DNA from: UMGS1901 sp934122115
GTDB taxonomy: Bacteria; Bacillota; Clostridia; TANB77; CAG-508
Direction: 5' to 3'
Assembly: GCA_934122115.1 (NCBI GenBank)
Contig: CAKOVU010000003.1
Span: forward strand, 62,001 to 126,000
DNA length: 64,000 nucleotides
Shown in pieces: positions 41,284 to 50,196 of the stretch. Numbering within the stretch: the first letter of the stretch is position 1; every line of letters begins with the position of its first letter. The translations under genes and the position numbers were made by a program. Under the pieces are notes generated by a model. That model saw nothing but the letters and a program-made list of their open reading frames with translations, did not search any database and was not told where the DNA came from.

Positions 41284-42327
41284 ATGAAAAATAAAACAGT
41301 GGAGAATAGGAATACAAAAGATAAAAAAGACTCTTTTTTAAAAAATGTTGTAACAAGCATAAAAGATTTTGATAAATATATAAATTTTGTAGGTGAGGGA
41401 TTTAAAAAATCTTTTATATATTTAGTAAAATTAATAGCTATATTTAGTTTGATTGTAGGAATTATATCTGTTTATGATTATTCTAAAAAATTAAATATAA
41501 TTGAAAAAGCCATTGATGAGAAAATATCTACTATGAGATATGAAAACAATATTATGAGCATAAACAACAATGAAAAAACAGAGATTGATACAATTGAGGA
41601 TTTAGTAGGTCGCATAATAATTGATACAAGTGATTTGACAGATGAGCAAATAGAAAATTATAAGGAAGAATTAAAAAGCCAAAAGAAATCAATTTTATTA
41701 TTGAAGGACAAGATGATATTAAAATATCAAACAAAGCAAGAACTTAGCGAACAAAAATATTCAGACCTATTTAAAGATGAGGCAGTTTCAATAAATAAAG
41801 ATTCATTGGTAAAATACTATAAAGATAATTTAGCAAATATATATGTGTATGTTGGATTAAGTTCGTTTTCAGCAATGTTTATAACATATATATTAAGTAG
41901 CTTAGAATATTGTTTATTGCTTACAATTATTGCATATATAGTAGCATTGCTAATAAAAATAAAAATGAAATTTGCAGCGGCGTTTGCAGTAGCAGCACAT
42001 GCAATAACATTACCAACAATATTGAATATGCTTTATATAATAGTAAATGCATTTACAGGATTCACTATTAAATATTTTAGAATTATGTATATGGCAGTAT
42101 CTTGCATATATACAATAGCAGCGATATTTATGATAAAATCAGACTTTATAAAACAACAGATGGATCTACAAGCAATTAAAAGCGAACAAGAAAAAGTTAG
42201 AGAAGAATTAAAAGAAAAAGAACATGAAAGAAAAGAGAAAGAAGAAAAAGAGAGGGCAAAAAAAGAACCTAAAGATAAAAAAGAAAAACATCCAGAGACA
42301 CCAGATGTTGAAGGAAATAATGCGTAA
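41284..42327 (+). CDS. Membrane protein, probably DUF1189 family
   Basis: The 347-residue protein has one helix near residue 45-65 (KSFIYLVKLIAIFSLIVGII), a long outside or linker part, and three or four helices from about 185 to 285, including ITLPTILNMLYIIVNAF, which resembles the conserved AITLPTI segment of DUF1189 proteins. The C-terminal 60 residues are a highly charged Lys/Glu helix (EQEKVREELKEKEHERKEKE). The gene lies 15 bases after cysS and 18 before ftsH, so it is likely cotranscribed with both. DUF1189 has no established function; the family call rests on that segment and topology. Confidence 0.55.
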   Translation: MKNKTVENRNTKDKKDSFLKNVVTSIKDFDKYINFVGEGFKKSFIYLVKLIAIFSLIVGIISVYDYSKKLNIIEKAIDEKISTMRYENNIMSINNNEKTEIDTIEDLVGRIIIDTSDLTDEQIENYKEELKSQKKSILLLKDKMILKYQTKQELSEQKYSDLFKDEAVSINKDSLVKYYKDNLANIYVYVGLSSFSAMFITYILSSLEYCLLLTIIAYIVALLIKIKMKFAAAFAVAAHAITLPTILNMLYIIVNAFTGFTIKYFRIMYMAVSCIYTIAAIFMIKSDFIKQQMDLQAIKSEQEKVREELKEKEHERKEKEEKERAKKEPKDKKEKHPETPDVEGNNA

Positions 42328-42345
42328 ATTCGAAAGGATAAATAT

Positions 42346-44163
42346 ATGAGAAAAGATGACGATAACAAAAAAAAGAAAAATAAAATCTTGAAAATAATAC
42401 TATATTGTATAATAGCTGCTTTAATAGTAGGAATTGTAGCAATAGGAGTAGTATACTCTTTAAAAAATAAAAAAGATGACACAGAGATTAAAGAGGGTGA
42501 AATTGCTTACACAGAATTAATAAAACAAATGGATGATGGCAATGTTGAACAAATAAAAATGACAGTAGGAAGCACATCTATTAAAGTAAAGTTAAAAGAT
42601 GAAGAAGAAAGTAAAAAAGCAATAATACCTAGCACACAAGCATTTATGGAATTGATTCATCAAAAAATGCAAGAAGGAAAAGAAATAGAACTTATTCAAG
42701 AAAACCAAAGCGCAATACTTTCAATTAGTGAAAAAGTTTTTTCACTATTACCAACAATTATGATAGTAATCCTATTTGTGCTATTAATACAAATGCAGGG
42801 ACTAGGCAGCAAAGGAAAAGTGTATGATGCAGAAGAGGAAAAAATAAAAACAACTTTTGATGATGTTGCTGGTATAGATGAAGAAAAAGAAGAAATGCTT
42901 GAAATTGTTAACTTCTTAAAAAATCCAGAAGAATTTTACAAAATGGGAGCTAAAATTCCAAGAGGAGTATTACTTTGTGGAGAACCTGGTACAGGTAAAA
43001 CATTAATAGCAAAGGCTATAGCGGGACAAGCTGGAGTTCCATTTATTCCAATGAGTGGCTCAGAATTTATAGAAATGTTTGCAGGTCTAGGAGCTTCAAG
43101 AGTAAGAAAATTATTCGAAAAAGCAGAAAAATTATCACCATGTATTATTTTTATAGATGAAATAGACGCTATAGGAGCTAGAAGAACAGATGCTTCTGGA
43201 GCAGAAACAGAAAATAACCAAACATTAAACCAATTATTAGTTGAAATGGATGGATTTAATTCTGATAATACAGTAATAGTTTTAGCAGCAACAAATAGAC
43301 CTGAAATGCTTGATAAAGCGCTTTTAAGACCAGGAAGATTTGATAGACAAATAACTATTGCTTTACCTGATTTAAATGGTAGAGAAGCAATTTTGAAGAT
43401 TCATAGCAAGGACAAAAAACTAGCTGATGATGTGGATTTAAAATCTATAGCAGGCAATACTGCAGGATTTACTGGAGCAGAGCTATCAAATATACTTAAT
43501 GAAGCAGCAATAATAGCAACAATCAATAAACATGAATATATAACAAACGAAGATATTGATAATGCAGTAAAAAAGGTGACTGTGGGAATTGAAAAACATA
43601 GTAGAATAATGTCTGATAAAGATAAATATTTAACTGCATACCATGAAGCAGGACATGCAGTAGTAAGCAAATTCTTGGATACACAAAAAAATATAAAGGA
43701 AATATCAATCATACCAAGAGGCGTTGCTGGTGGATACACAATGTATAAGACAAATGAAGATAAATATTATGTTTCTAAAACAGAAATGAAAGAGAAACTA
43801 ATAGCATTATTAGGAGGAAGAGCAGCTGAGAAGTTAGTTTTAAGTGATATATCTACAGGAGCAAGCAATGACCTAGAAGTAGCTACTGATATAGCTAAGA
43901 AAATGATAACAATCTATGGAATGAGTGATAATATTGGTCCTATAAGCATTAACTTAGAAAAAGACCCATATCAAATGCAATTATTCGGGGATAGAATAGA
44001 AGATGAAATAGGAACAGAAATTAAAATGCTAATAGACGAGGCTTATGTTAAAGCACAAAATATATTATTAGAGCATAGAGAAAAATTAGACCAATTATCA
44101 ACAATATTAATGGAAAAAGAAGTAGTATCAGAGCAAGAAATTGAAAAAATATTTGAAGATTAA
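42346..44163 (+). CDS. ftsH: ATP-dependent zinc metalloprotease FtsH
   Basis: FtsH is the membrane-bound AAA protease that degrades misfolded membrane and regulatory proteins. The 605-residue protein has two helices (about 14-37 and 133-150) around an outside domain, Walker A GEPGTGKT near residue 212, Walker B CIIFIDEIDAIGARR, the SRH motif NRPEMLDKALLRPGRFDRQI and the zinc site HEAGHAVV near residue 430, with a downstream Glu/Asp in ASNDLEVATDIAKKM. The pore loop reads MFAGLGASR where most FtsH proteins have MFVGVGASR; the aromatic Phe is kept. GAAAGGATAAATAT precedes the ATG. A terminator follows 5 bases after the stop. Confidence 0.96.
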   Translation: MRKDDDNKKKKNKILKIILYCIIAALIVGIVAIGVVYSLKNKKDDTEIKEGEIAYTELIKQMDDGNVEQIKMTVGSTSIKVKLKDEEESKKAIIPSTQAFMELIHQKMQEGKEIELIQENQSAILSISEKVFSLLPTIMIVILFVLLIQMQGLGSKGKVYDAEEEKIKTTFDDVAGIDEEKEEMLEIVNFLKNPEEFYKMGAKIPRGVLLCGEPGTGKTLIAKAIAGQAGVPFIPMSGSEFIEMFAGLGASRVRKLFEKAEKLSPCIIFIDEIDAIGARRTDASGAETENNQTLNQLLVEMDGFNSDNTVIVLAATNRPEMLDKALLRPGRFDRQITIALPDLNGREAILKIHSKDKKLADDVDLKSIAGNTAGFTGAELSNILNEAAIIATINKHEYITNEDIDNAVKKVTVGIEKHSRIMSDKDKYLTAYHEAGHAVVSKFLDTQKNIKEISIIPRGVAGGYTMYKTNEDKYYVSKTEMKEKLIALLGGRAAEKLVLSDISTGASNDLEVATDIAKKMITIYGMSDNIGPISINLEKDPYQMQLFGDRIEDEIGTEIKMLIDEAYVKAQNILLEHREKLDQLSTILMEKEVVSEQEIEKIFED

Positions 44164-44168
44164 CAATA

Positions 44169-44208
44169 AAAAACTTATAAACAGTATTAAATGTTTATAA
44201 GTTTTTTT
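44169..44208. terminator. Terminator between ftsH and the gerA operon
   Basis: AAAAACTTATAAACA (44169-44183) pairs with TGTTTATAAGTTTTT (44192-44206), followed by more T. With the A-run on the left it can serve both ftsH and the convergent ger operon. Confidence 0.88.
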
Positions 44209-44212
44209 ATAT

Positions 44213-45466
44213 CTATAGACTTAAAAAGCTATATCCAGATCTTATTTTAGAGGATACATTTACTTCAAAAAAGCTATCTTTATATTTATTGAGCCAATCG
44301 TAATTATCCCATTCTTGTTTAGTTAAAAAATATTTAATAGCTTGTTTTCCAAATCCATCAATATCTGAATTAAATTCTTTAGAAGTTTTATATAAATAAG
44401 AAGAAATTAATTCTTTAAAATATACATTTATTTTTTCTTCTAGTTTTTCAGTAGTTTCACTTTTTAAATAATCCTTACCAGGTGTAATAGCTAGCATTCG
44501 AACAGATAAATTAACATCAATCTTAATAAAAGGTGTCTCATTTACTAATTTAACAGTTCGTTTGGGATTATTCTTTAATTGAATGCTTACATTTATATTT
44601 TCAGAATTGCCTTCTGGATCTTCTATTTGTACATTACATGAATTTAACTTGCCAGATATTATCATATGACAAATGTTTTCTAAACCATCTAGTTCACCAA
44701 CTAATTTTCCCCATCTAAAAACAGCAACACCCATGGTCTCCACGTGATTGTCAGCGGTAATAGGCGTTTCACCTGCAACATATGAGCTATCTTTATTAAT
44801 CTGATTTGAAGAAGCATCATATGAATGTGAAGAAGAAATATTTACATTCCCTAAAGTTGCTACTGGCTGACTACATGTATCTAAAAGCGAATTTAAAAAA
44901 TCAATTAATGGTACAGAAGTTGTATAACCAGTGTATTTACTAGAATTAGGAGCTATTTGATAGTATCTAGCAGAAAATGTTTCTAGTACTGGACTGGACA
45001 TTTTTAAATAATTGCTTGCAGTGCATTTTGTTATAGTAACATTTGCATGAGGACTTACTTGCACATTATCACATAATTCATATATATATAAAGATAAATC
45101 TGTTACAGCCAACTCCTCAGAAATAATAATAGCTTTACAATGTGATAAATCAATAGCCCTACTAATATAACTATTTAAAAGATTTATTCCACTTTCTATA
45201 CTTGAACATTCAACAGAAGCTAAAGTAGAAGCTGTAGATTGAGAAGATGATGAAGAAGCCTCAGAAGAGGAATTATTAGGATTGGCAAGTTGTATAGTAA
45301 CTTTAAGATTATTATTTGAGCCCACGTCAAGAGCTAGAGCAACTACATAAGCTAATTTATCAATACTTTCTGATGAGAATGAACCAGAAATACCAGACCC
45401 AATTAAAATTATTATAATTGTAATAATAACAAATATTTTAATAGCAATACCATATAATTTTTGCAT
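44213..45466 (-). CDS. gerAC: Ger(x)C family spore germination protein, without lipobox cysteine
   Basis: The 417-residue C subunit of a GerA-type germinant receptor sits on the outer face of the spore inner membrane. DKLAYVVALALDVG near the N-terminus and the C-terminal half (GVAVFRWGKLVGELDGLENI, EKINVYFKELISSYLYKTSKEFNSD) are characteristic. Family members are lipoproteins with a Cys at the end of the signal peptide; here the hydrophobic segment ends ILIGSGISGS and has no Cys. The Ser codon is TCT, one base from TGT. The protein would then be a membrane-anchored or secreted form. It is the last gene of a gerAA-AB-AC operon, three bases downstream of the AB gene. Confidence 0.87.
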   Translation of the reverse strand: MQKLYGIAIKIFVIITIIIILIGSGISGSFSSESIDKLAYVVALALDVGSNNNLKVTIQLANPNNSSSEASSSSSQSTASTLASVECSSIESGINLLNSYISRAIDLSHCKAIIISEELAVTDLSLYIYELCDNVQVSPHANVTITKCTASNYLKMSSPVLETFSARYYQIAPNSSKYTGYTTSVPLIDFLNSLLDTCSQPVATLGNVNISSSHSYDASSNQINKDSSYVAGETPITADNHVETMGVAVFRWGKLVGELDGLENICHMIISGKLNSCNVQIEDPEGNSENINVSIQLKNNPKRTVKLVNETPFIKIDVNLSVRMLAITPGKDYLKSETTEKLEEKINVYFKELISSYLYKTSKEFNSDIDGFGKQAIKYFLTKQEWDNYDWLNKYKDSFFEVNVSSKIRSGYSFLSL

Positions 45467-45469
45467 AAT

Positions 45470-46582
45470 TTAATCCTCCTTTTTATCAGGTAAATGACTT
45501 CTCTTAAATTTAATATTTGCTAGTATCAAAATAATAGGAAAGATTATCAGCATTAAAGGAATTGATACAAATTTATATAAATATTCTTCTAAACGTCTAG
45601 CTTGTAACATATTTTGAGGAATCATAGAAATTCCAAATAATAAAATACATATTACAATAATTAATAGTTTAGCGTTCTTAATCTTAGTCAGCTTCTGTGA
45701 AAATCTCGTTATAAATAGAACCACTAAATTTAAGAAAGTCATGTTAGCAATGATACAAACAAATATAAATAAAGATTCTGGATGCTGTATGAAGGTGCCG
45801 AAGTCATTATTAGTTATAACAGTATATATACATGAAATATCTTTTATGGATGTACTAAAACTTAGAGAAAATAATAAACATGCTACAGACAAGAATAGTA
45901 GAATGCTAATTATAACAGAAGATATAATGGCTACTGTTTTAAAATTTTTCTTTTCTGCTAACACAGGCATAATAAAGTATAAGAATGTTAAAGAGTTAAA
46001 AGCAAATATATTTGATAAACCACCTATAAAAGTTTCAAAGGCTCCATATCCCAATATAGGAAAAATCCTTTGCCACACTATATTGGGAAAAGCAGAAGTA
46101 AAGGTAATAATTAAGGAGCCAATCATTAATAAAACGATGAAAACATTAGATTTAAAGATAGCCTTTTCTCCTAATAAATTTGAAACACATGTTGTTATAA
46201 TAAAGAATATTAACAAATAAATTACATTTGTTTCATAATAGTAAATATTGTGTATCATCTCAGAAAAATCACGTATTATTAAACTAGCAAACGAAGCTAA
46301 GTAGAAAATAATCATTACAGATACTATTATTTTTAAAGTACGACCGCCTAAAAATTCAGAAATATCTACTATGTCTGAATTAGAAAAATTTTTAAAAAGC
46401 TTAGCTAATAAACACGAGAAAAAGATGGCGATTAAGCTTAATATAAGAATATTTATTAAGCATGATGAGCCACAAGATAAAAGAAAATATTCTGGTAAGT
46501 TTAAAATCAATTTATTTACAGTGCAAGCAATAATTATGCATACAGCCTCCATTGTAGTTATTTTTGTAATTGTGTTACTCAT
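45470..46582 (-). CDS. gerAB: Spore germination protein, GerAB family (amino acid transporter fold)
   Basis: The 370-residue B subunit has ten hydrophobic helices of the APC transporter fold and is thought to hold the germinant-binding site. Recognisable parts are ITTMEAVCIIIACTVNKLILNLP at the start, ISEFLGGRTLKIIVSVMI after the second helix and YIMPVLAEKKNF near the middle. The N-terminal reentrant segment and SCLINILILSLIAIFFSCLL are typical of GerAB/ArcD/ProY. It lies between the A and C subunits, 21 bases after gerAA and three before gerAC. RBS: AGAAAGAGGTTAATAT on the minus strand. Confidence 0.9.
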   Translation of the reverse strand: MSNTITKITTMEAVCIIIACTVNKLILNLPEYFLLSCGSSCLINILILSLIAIFFSCLLAKLFKNFSNSDIVDISEFLGGRTLKIIVSVMIIFYLASFASLIIRDFSEMIHNIYYYETNVIYLLIFFIITTCVSNLLGEKAIFKSNVFIVLLMIGSLIITFTSAFPNIVWQRIFPILGYGAFETFIGGLSNIFAFNSLTFLYFIMPVLAEKKNFKTVAIISSVIISILLFLSVACLLFSLSFSTSIKDISCIYTVITNNDFGTFIQHPESLFIFVCIIANMTFLNLVVLFITRFSQKLTKIKNAKLLIIVICILLFGISMIPQNMLQARRLEEYLYKFVSIPLMLIIFPIILILANIKFKRSHLPDKKED

Positions 46583-46603
46583 ATATTAACCTCTTTCTAA
46601 AAA

Positions 46604-48334
46604 TTATGATTTATATTTCCAAGACATACTTATATCATCTTGTTCTTTAGGACGTTTGCTCTTCAAAAATGAGGCACGATTTTCTCTTTTCCAAGCAGCT
46701 TTTAAAATTAATCCTCTTCCAAAGTTAGTGTTGTTCATTATATTTGGTTCTATATAGGAAACGCCAAATGATTTTAAACTGCATAAAAACATTAGATGAA
46801 TAACCATTGCGCTTGCTATACCGAGAAAGCCGGTTATAGCACCAAGAATTATATATATAAATCTTGTAATTCTAGCATGAAAGCCCAAGGAAATATCTGG
46901 AATGGAAAAAGAGCATATTCCTGTTAAAGATACTATTATTATTAAAATTGGACTAACAATGCTTGCGTCAACAGCGGCCTGTCCTAATACCAGTGCGCCT
47001 ACGATTCCCAGAGTCGGACCTATAGGATTAGGAACTCTTACACTTGCTTCACGAATAAGCTCAAAAGAAAACTCCATTACCAAGATTTCAAAAATAATAG
47101 GAAACGGTACGGATTCTCTTGAAGCTATGATTGCAAACAAAAGTTCTGTAGGAATTAACTCTTGATGAAAATTAACAATTGCCATATATAATCCAGGAAG
47201 AAGTACTGCAACAAATAAAGCTACAAAACGTAAAATTCTTATAAAATTAGAATATTGATGCTTTATATTATAATCTTCCGGAGAGTTTATGAAATCCATT
47301 AAAATTCCAGGAGCAATTAACACATAGGGGCTACCATTTACGATTATAACAACTCTACCTTCAAAAATCATATTAGAAGCTCTATCAGGCCTTTCGGTAG
47401 ATAAAAGTTGTGGAAGAGAAGACCTACCATCATCTTGAATTAATTGTTCTAATTGACCAGATGAGATGATGTAATCTATATTAAGATTGTTTACTCTATA
47501 TTTAACTTCCGCAACTAAATCAGAATTTGCAATATTTTTTAAATAGCATATTGCACAAGGAGTTTTACTTATCTTACCAAGTTCTACAGATTCTATTACT
47601 AAATTCTCATTATTAATATATCTTCTTAATAATGATGTGTTAGTACGTAAATTCTCAGTAAAACCAACCTGAGAACCACGAATAATTATTTCATTATTAG
47701 GGGAAGACAAGCCTCTTTTTTCAAAACCTTTTACTTCAATATCAAAAGCCACATCTATACTGTCAATAAATAAAGCACAATTTCCAGAATTGATACCTGA
47801 AATTAATTCATTAAAATCATTAGTTTTATTTAAAGTGTTTTGTGGCAATAAACAATCAGATATATATTCCACAATATCAAATTTTTTTACTTTTCGTACT
47901 GTTATGTTATTGGTTACAACTTCAGAGATTATTCTATTTTGATTACCATCATATGAATTGGCAGTGTTTTTTAACATCAATGGTTTTAGAATAAAATTGT
48001 TCATAACATCCTGGTTTATCATACCATCTATATAAACAAGGAAAGCTTTATATTGCTTATTTCGCGCAGTTAAAATAAACTCTCTAATTTGTATATCTGA
48101 ATTAATCATACTGTTGTAGCATGTTTTGATGTATTCAAGATTGAGACTTAGTACAGGAAATACTTGCTTAGGTTTATCATTATTTATTGTTTGATTATTT
48201 AATGTTAAAGCATCTGAGTTTGGATTTTCTTTGTTTATAATTGGGTTAGTAGTAGTATCTAATGAAAAATCGTAATCATTATCTTGTGATTCGCTAAATA
48301 AATCTTTAAATAAACTTTTTATATAATTAAACAT
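46604..48334 (-). CDS. gerAA: Spore germination protein, GerAA/GerKA family
   Basis: The A subunit of the germinant receptor has 576 residues from ATG at 48334, which has AGAGGAAAAAG upstream; an in-frame TTG at 48373 has no site. The soluble N-terminal part contains REFILTARNKQYKAFLVYIDGM, GNCALFIDSIDVAFDIEVKGFEKRGLSSP and the highly conserved VIIRGSQVGFTENLRTNTSLLRRYI-type segment (seen as IIIRGSQVGFTENLRTN), then STERPDRASNMIFEGRVVIIVNGSPYVL. The C-terminal half has about five helices, with PFPIIFEILVMEFSFELIREA and PNPIGPTLGIVGALVLGQAAVDA. It heads the minus-strand operon and is divergent from spoIVA. Confidence 0.94.
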   Translation of the reverse strand: MFNYIKSLFKDLFSESQDNDYDFSLDTTTNPIINKENPNSDALTLNNQTINNDKPKQVFPVLSLNLEYIKTCYNSMINSDIQIREFILTARNKQYKAFLVYIDGMINQDVMNNFILKPLMLKNTANSYDGNQNRIISEVVTNNITVRKVKKFDIVEYISDCLLPQNTLNKTNDFNELISGINSGNCALFIDSIDVAFDIEVKGFEKRGLSSPNNEIIIRGSQVGFTENLRTNTSLLRRYINNENLVIESVELGKISKTPCAICYLKNIANSDLVAEVKYRVNNLNIDYIISSGQLEQLIQDDGRSSLPQLLSTERPDRASNMIFEGRVVIIVNGSPYVLIAPGILMDFINSPEDYNIKHQYSNFIRILRFVALFVAVLLPGLYMAIVNFHQELIPTELLFAIIASRESVPFPIIFEILVMEFSFELIREASVRVPNPIGPTLGIVGALVLGQAAVDASIVSPILIIIVSLTGICSFSIPDISLGFHARITRFIYIILGAITGFLGIASAMVIHLMFLCSLKSFGVSYIEPNIMNNTNFGRGLILKAAWKRENRASFLKSKRPKEQDDISMSWKYKS

Positions 48335-48498
48335 ATCTTTTTCCTCTTTTATAGTTTTGCTTATTATTTCCAAAATAAATTTGAAATATACATTTTTAAT
48401 TATTTATGAATAATTATTTGAAATCCATAATATAAATTAGTAAAGTTTAGTGTACAAACATTTTTTAACTTTATATATAATAGGAGGGAAAAAGGAAA
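48335..48498. promoter_or_regulatory. Divergent regulatory region between gerAA and spoIVA
   Basis: This 164-base AT-rich gap must carry a forespore (SigG-type) promoter for the ger operon and a mother-cell (SigE-type) promoter for spoIVA. I see no sigma-A promoter of the 17-base-spacer kind found elsewhere here. Candidate SigE elements are an AT-rich -35 near 48431 and GTACAAACAT near 48452, but the match is weak. Confidence 0.3.
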
Positions 48499-49977
48499 AT
48501 GGAAGATAATCACTTATATCAAGATATAGCTAAAAGAACAGATGGTGATATCTATGTTGGAGTTGTAGGCCCTGTTAGAACAGGTAAATCTACTTTTATA
48601 AAGAGATTTATGGACTTATTAGTGATTCCTAATATAGATAATGAATACAAGAAGGAAAGAGCAAGGGATGAACTACCACAAAGTGCAGGTGGCAGAACTA
48701 TTATGACTACAGAGCCAAAATTTATTCCTAATGAAGCGGTTGGGATAACTGTGGGTGATAATATTAAATTGAATGTAAGATTGGTTGATTGTGTTGGATA
48801 TCTGGTTAATAATGCGATAGGATATCTGGAAGATGAAATGCCAAGAATGGTAAAAACTCCATGGTCTGATGAAGAGATGCCATTTGAGCAAGCTGCGGAG
48901 ATAGGAACTAAGAAGGTTATTCAGGAGCATTCTACAATAGGAATTTTAGTTACTACAGATGGTAGTGTTACTGATATACCAAGAGAGGATTATATAGAAG
49001 CGGAAGAAAGAGTTGTAAGGGAATTACAGGAACTTAATAAGCCTTTTATAATTGTATTAAATTCAGCAGAACCTTACTCTGATTATACACAATCGTTAGC
49101 AGCAAAACTTCAAGAAAAGTATTCCACACAGGTAATTCCTACAGATTGTGAGAACTTGACAAATGAGAATATAGATGAAATTTTTGGTAAGGTATTATAT
49201 GAGTTCCCAGTAGAACAAATGAATATTAATTTTCCAAGATGGGTGGATGGCTTACCAGATGACCATTGGTTAAAGGAAGAAATATGTGATGAGATAAAAA
49301 ATGCGTTTAAGGATGTAACTATCTTAAAACAGGTAGATGGAGGAATTAGTAAATTACAAAATACAGAAGTTATTCAAACTACAGTTATAAATGATATACA
49401 GCTTGGAACTGGAAGTATAAATATAACAATTAATTTGATGGATAATTTATTCTATAAGGTTTTAACAGAGATTTCTGGAGTAGAGATTTCTAATGAGGGA
49501 GAATTATTTTCTACAATGATTTCTTTTGCCAATGTGAAGAAATCATATGATAAAGTTGCATATGCTTTACAAGAAGTTAAAACTAAGGGATATGGAATTG
49601 TTAGCCCAAGTATAGATGAGCTTATTTTAGATGAACCGGAGATGGTAAAACAAGGTTCAAGATATGGGGTAAAACTAAAAGCAAGAGCTCCTTCAATACA
49701 TATGATAAGAGCAGATATAGAAACAGAGGTTTCTCCAATAGTAGGAAGTGAAAAGCAATCACAAGAATTAGTAGAATACCTTCTTTCGGAATTTGAAAGT
49801 GATCCTAAGAAAATATGGGAATCAAATATATTTGGTAAGAGCTTACATGAGCTTGTAAATGAAGGACTGCAAAATAAGCTTTCTCGTATGCCGGAAGATG
49901 CACAAGGTAAATTGCAAGAAACATTGGAAAGAATTGTTAATGAGGGAAGTGGAGGATTGATTTGTATAATTCTGTAA
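48499..49977 (+). CDS. spoIVA: Stage IV sporulation protein A (spore coat ATPase)
   Basis: SpoIVA is an ATP-driven polymer that forms the basement layer of the spore coat around the forespore. The 492-residue protein has Walker A GPVRTGKST near residues 24-32, the conserved ARDELPQSAGGRTIMTTEPKF, LVDCVGYLVNNAIGY, ILVTTDGSVTDIPREDYIEAEERV and FIIVLNSAEPYS. Length and the C-terminal end (GSGGLICIIL) are standard for the family. AGGAGGGAAAAAG precedes the ATG. It is the clearest sign that the organism makes endospores. In Bacillus it depends on SpoVM for localisation; spoVM is not seen in this window. Confidence 0.98.
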   Translation: MEDNHLYQDIAKRTDGDIYVGVVGPVRTGKSTFIKRFMDLLVIPNIDNEYKKERARDELPQSAGGRTIMTTEPKFIPNEAVGITVGDNIKLNVRLVDCVGYLVNNAIGYLEDEMPRMVKTPWSDEEMPFEQAAEIGTKKVIQEHSTIGILVTTDGSVTDIPREDYIEAEERVVRELQELNKPFIIVLNSAEPYSDYTQSLAAKLQEKYSTQVIPTDCENLTNENIDEIFGKVLYEFPVEQMNINFPRWVDGLPDDHWLKEEICDEIKNAFKDVTILKQVDGGISKLQNTEVIQTTVINDIQLGTGSINITINLMDNLFYKVLTEISGVEISNEGELFSTMISFANVKKSYDKVAYALQEVKTKGYGIVSPSIDELILDEPEMVKQGSRYGVKLKARAPSIHMIRADIETEVSPIVGSEKQSQELVEYLLSEFESDPKKIWESNIFGKSLHELVNEGLQNKLSRMPEDAQGKLQETLERIVNEGSGGLICIIL

Positions 49978-50034
49978 CGTAATTGTAATATTTTTGTGAT
50001 AAAACAATGATGAAACGCAAAATATAAGACCTAG

Positions 50035-50051
50035 CGATATCAAAGATATCG
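50035..50051. repeat. Short hairpin CGATATC-AAA-GATATCG
   Basis: A perfect seven-base inverted repeat with a three-base loop lies six bases before the larger palindrome downstream of spoIVA. Its role is unknown; it might stabilise the spoIVA transcript end. Confidence 0.5.
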
Positions 50052-50056
50052 TCACT

Positions 50057-50090
50057 GTCCCTTATAGAAATTCTATAAGGGACTACTTTT
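50057..50090 (+). terminator. Rho-independent terminator after spoIVA
   Basis: GTCCCTTATAGAA (50057-50069) and TTCTATAAGGGAC (50071-50083) are perfectly complementary around one base, followed by TACTTTT. The very small loop means the inner pairs must open. Confidence 0.75.
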
Positions 50091-50105
50091 ATGTAAACGG
50101 ATAGC

Positions 50106-50134
50106 TTGATAAGGAAATATGAATATGATAATAT
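50106..50134 (+). promoter_or_regulatory. Likely promoter of the UAP1-like/glmU operon
   Basis: TTGATA (50106-50111) and TAATAT (50129-50134) are 17 bases apart, 62 bases before the UAP1-like start. The -10 is imperfect; an overlapping GATAAT gives a 15-base spacer. Confidence 0.45.
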
Positions 50135-50196
50135 ATACACATATTAAGTTAAAATTAATATTATACAGTAATAAATACATTAGGAGGCAGATAGCA

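Noticed and set aside
45741..46220. Long plus-strand frame opposite gerAB
   Set aside because: It is antisense to a clear membrane protein, has no family features and no ribosome binding site; it mirrors the codon pattern of gerAB.
49937..50140. Minus-strand small ORF downstream of spoIVA
   Set aside because: It runs through both hairpins and the end of spoIVA, with no ribosome binding site or family match.
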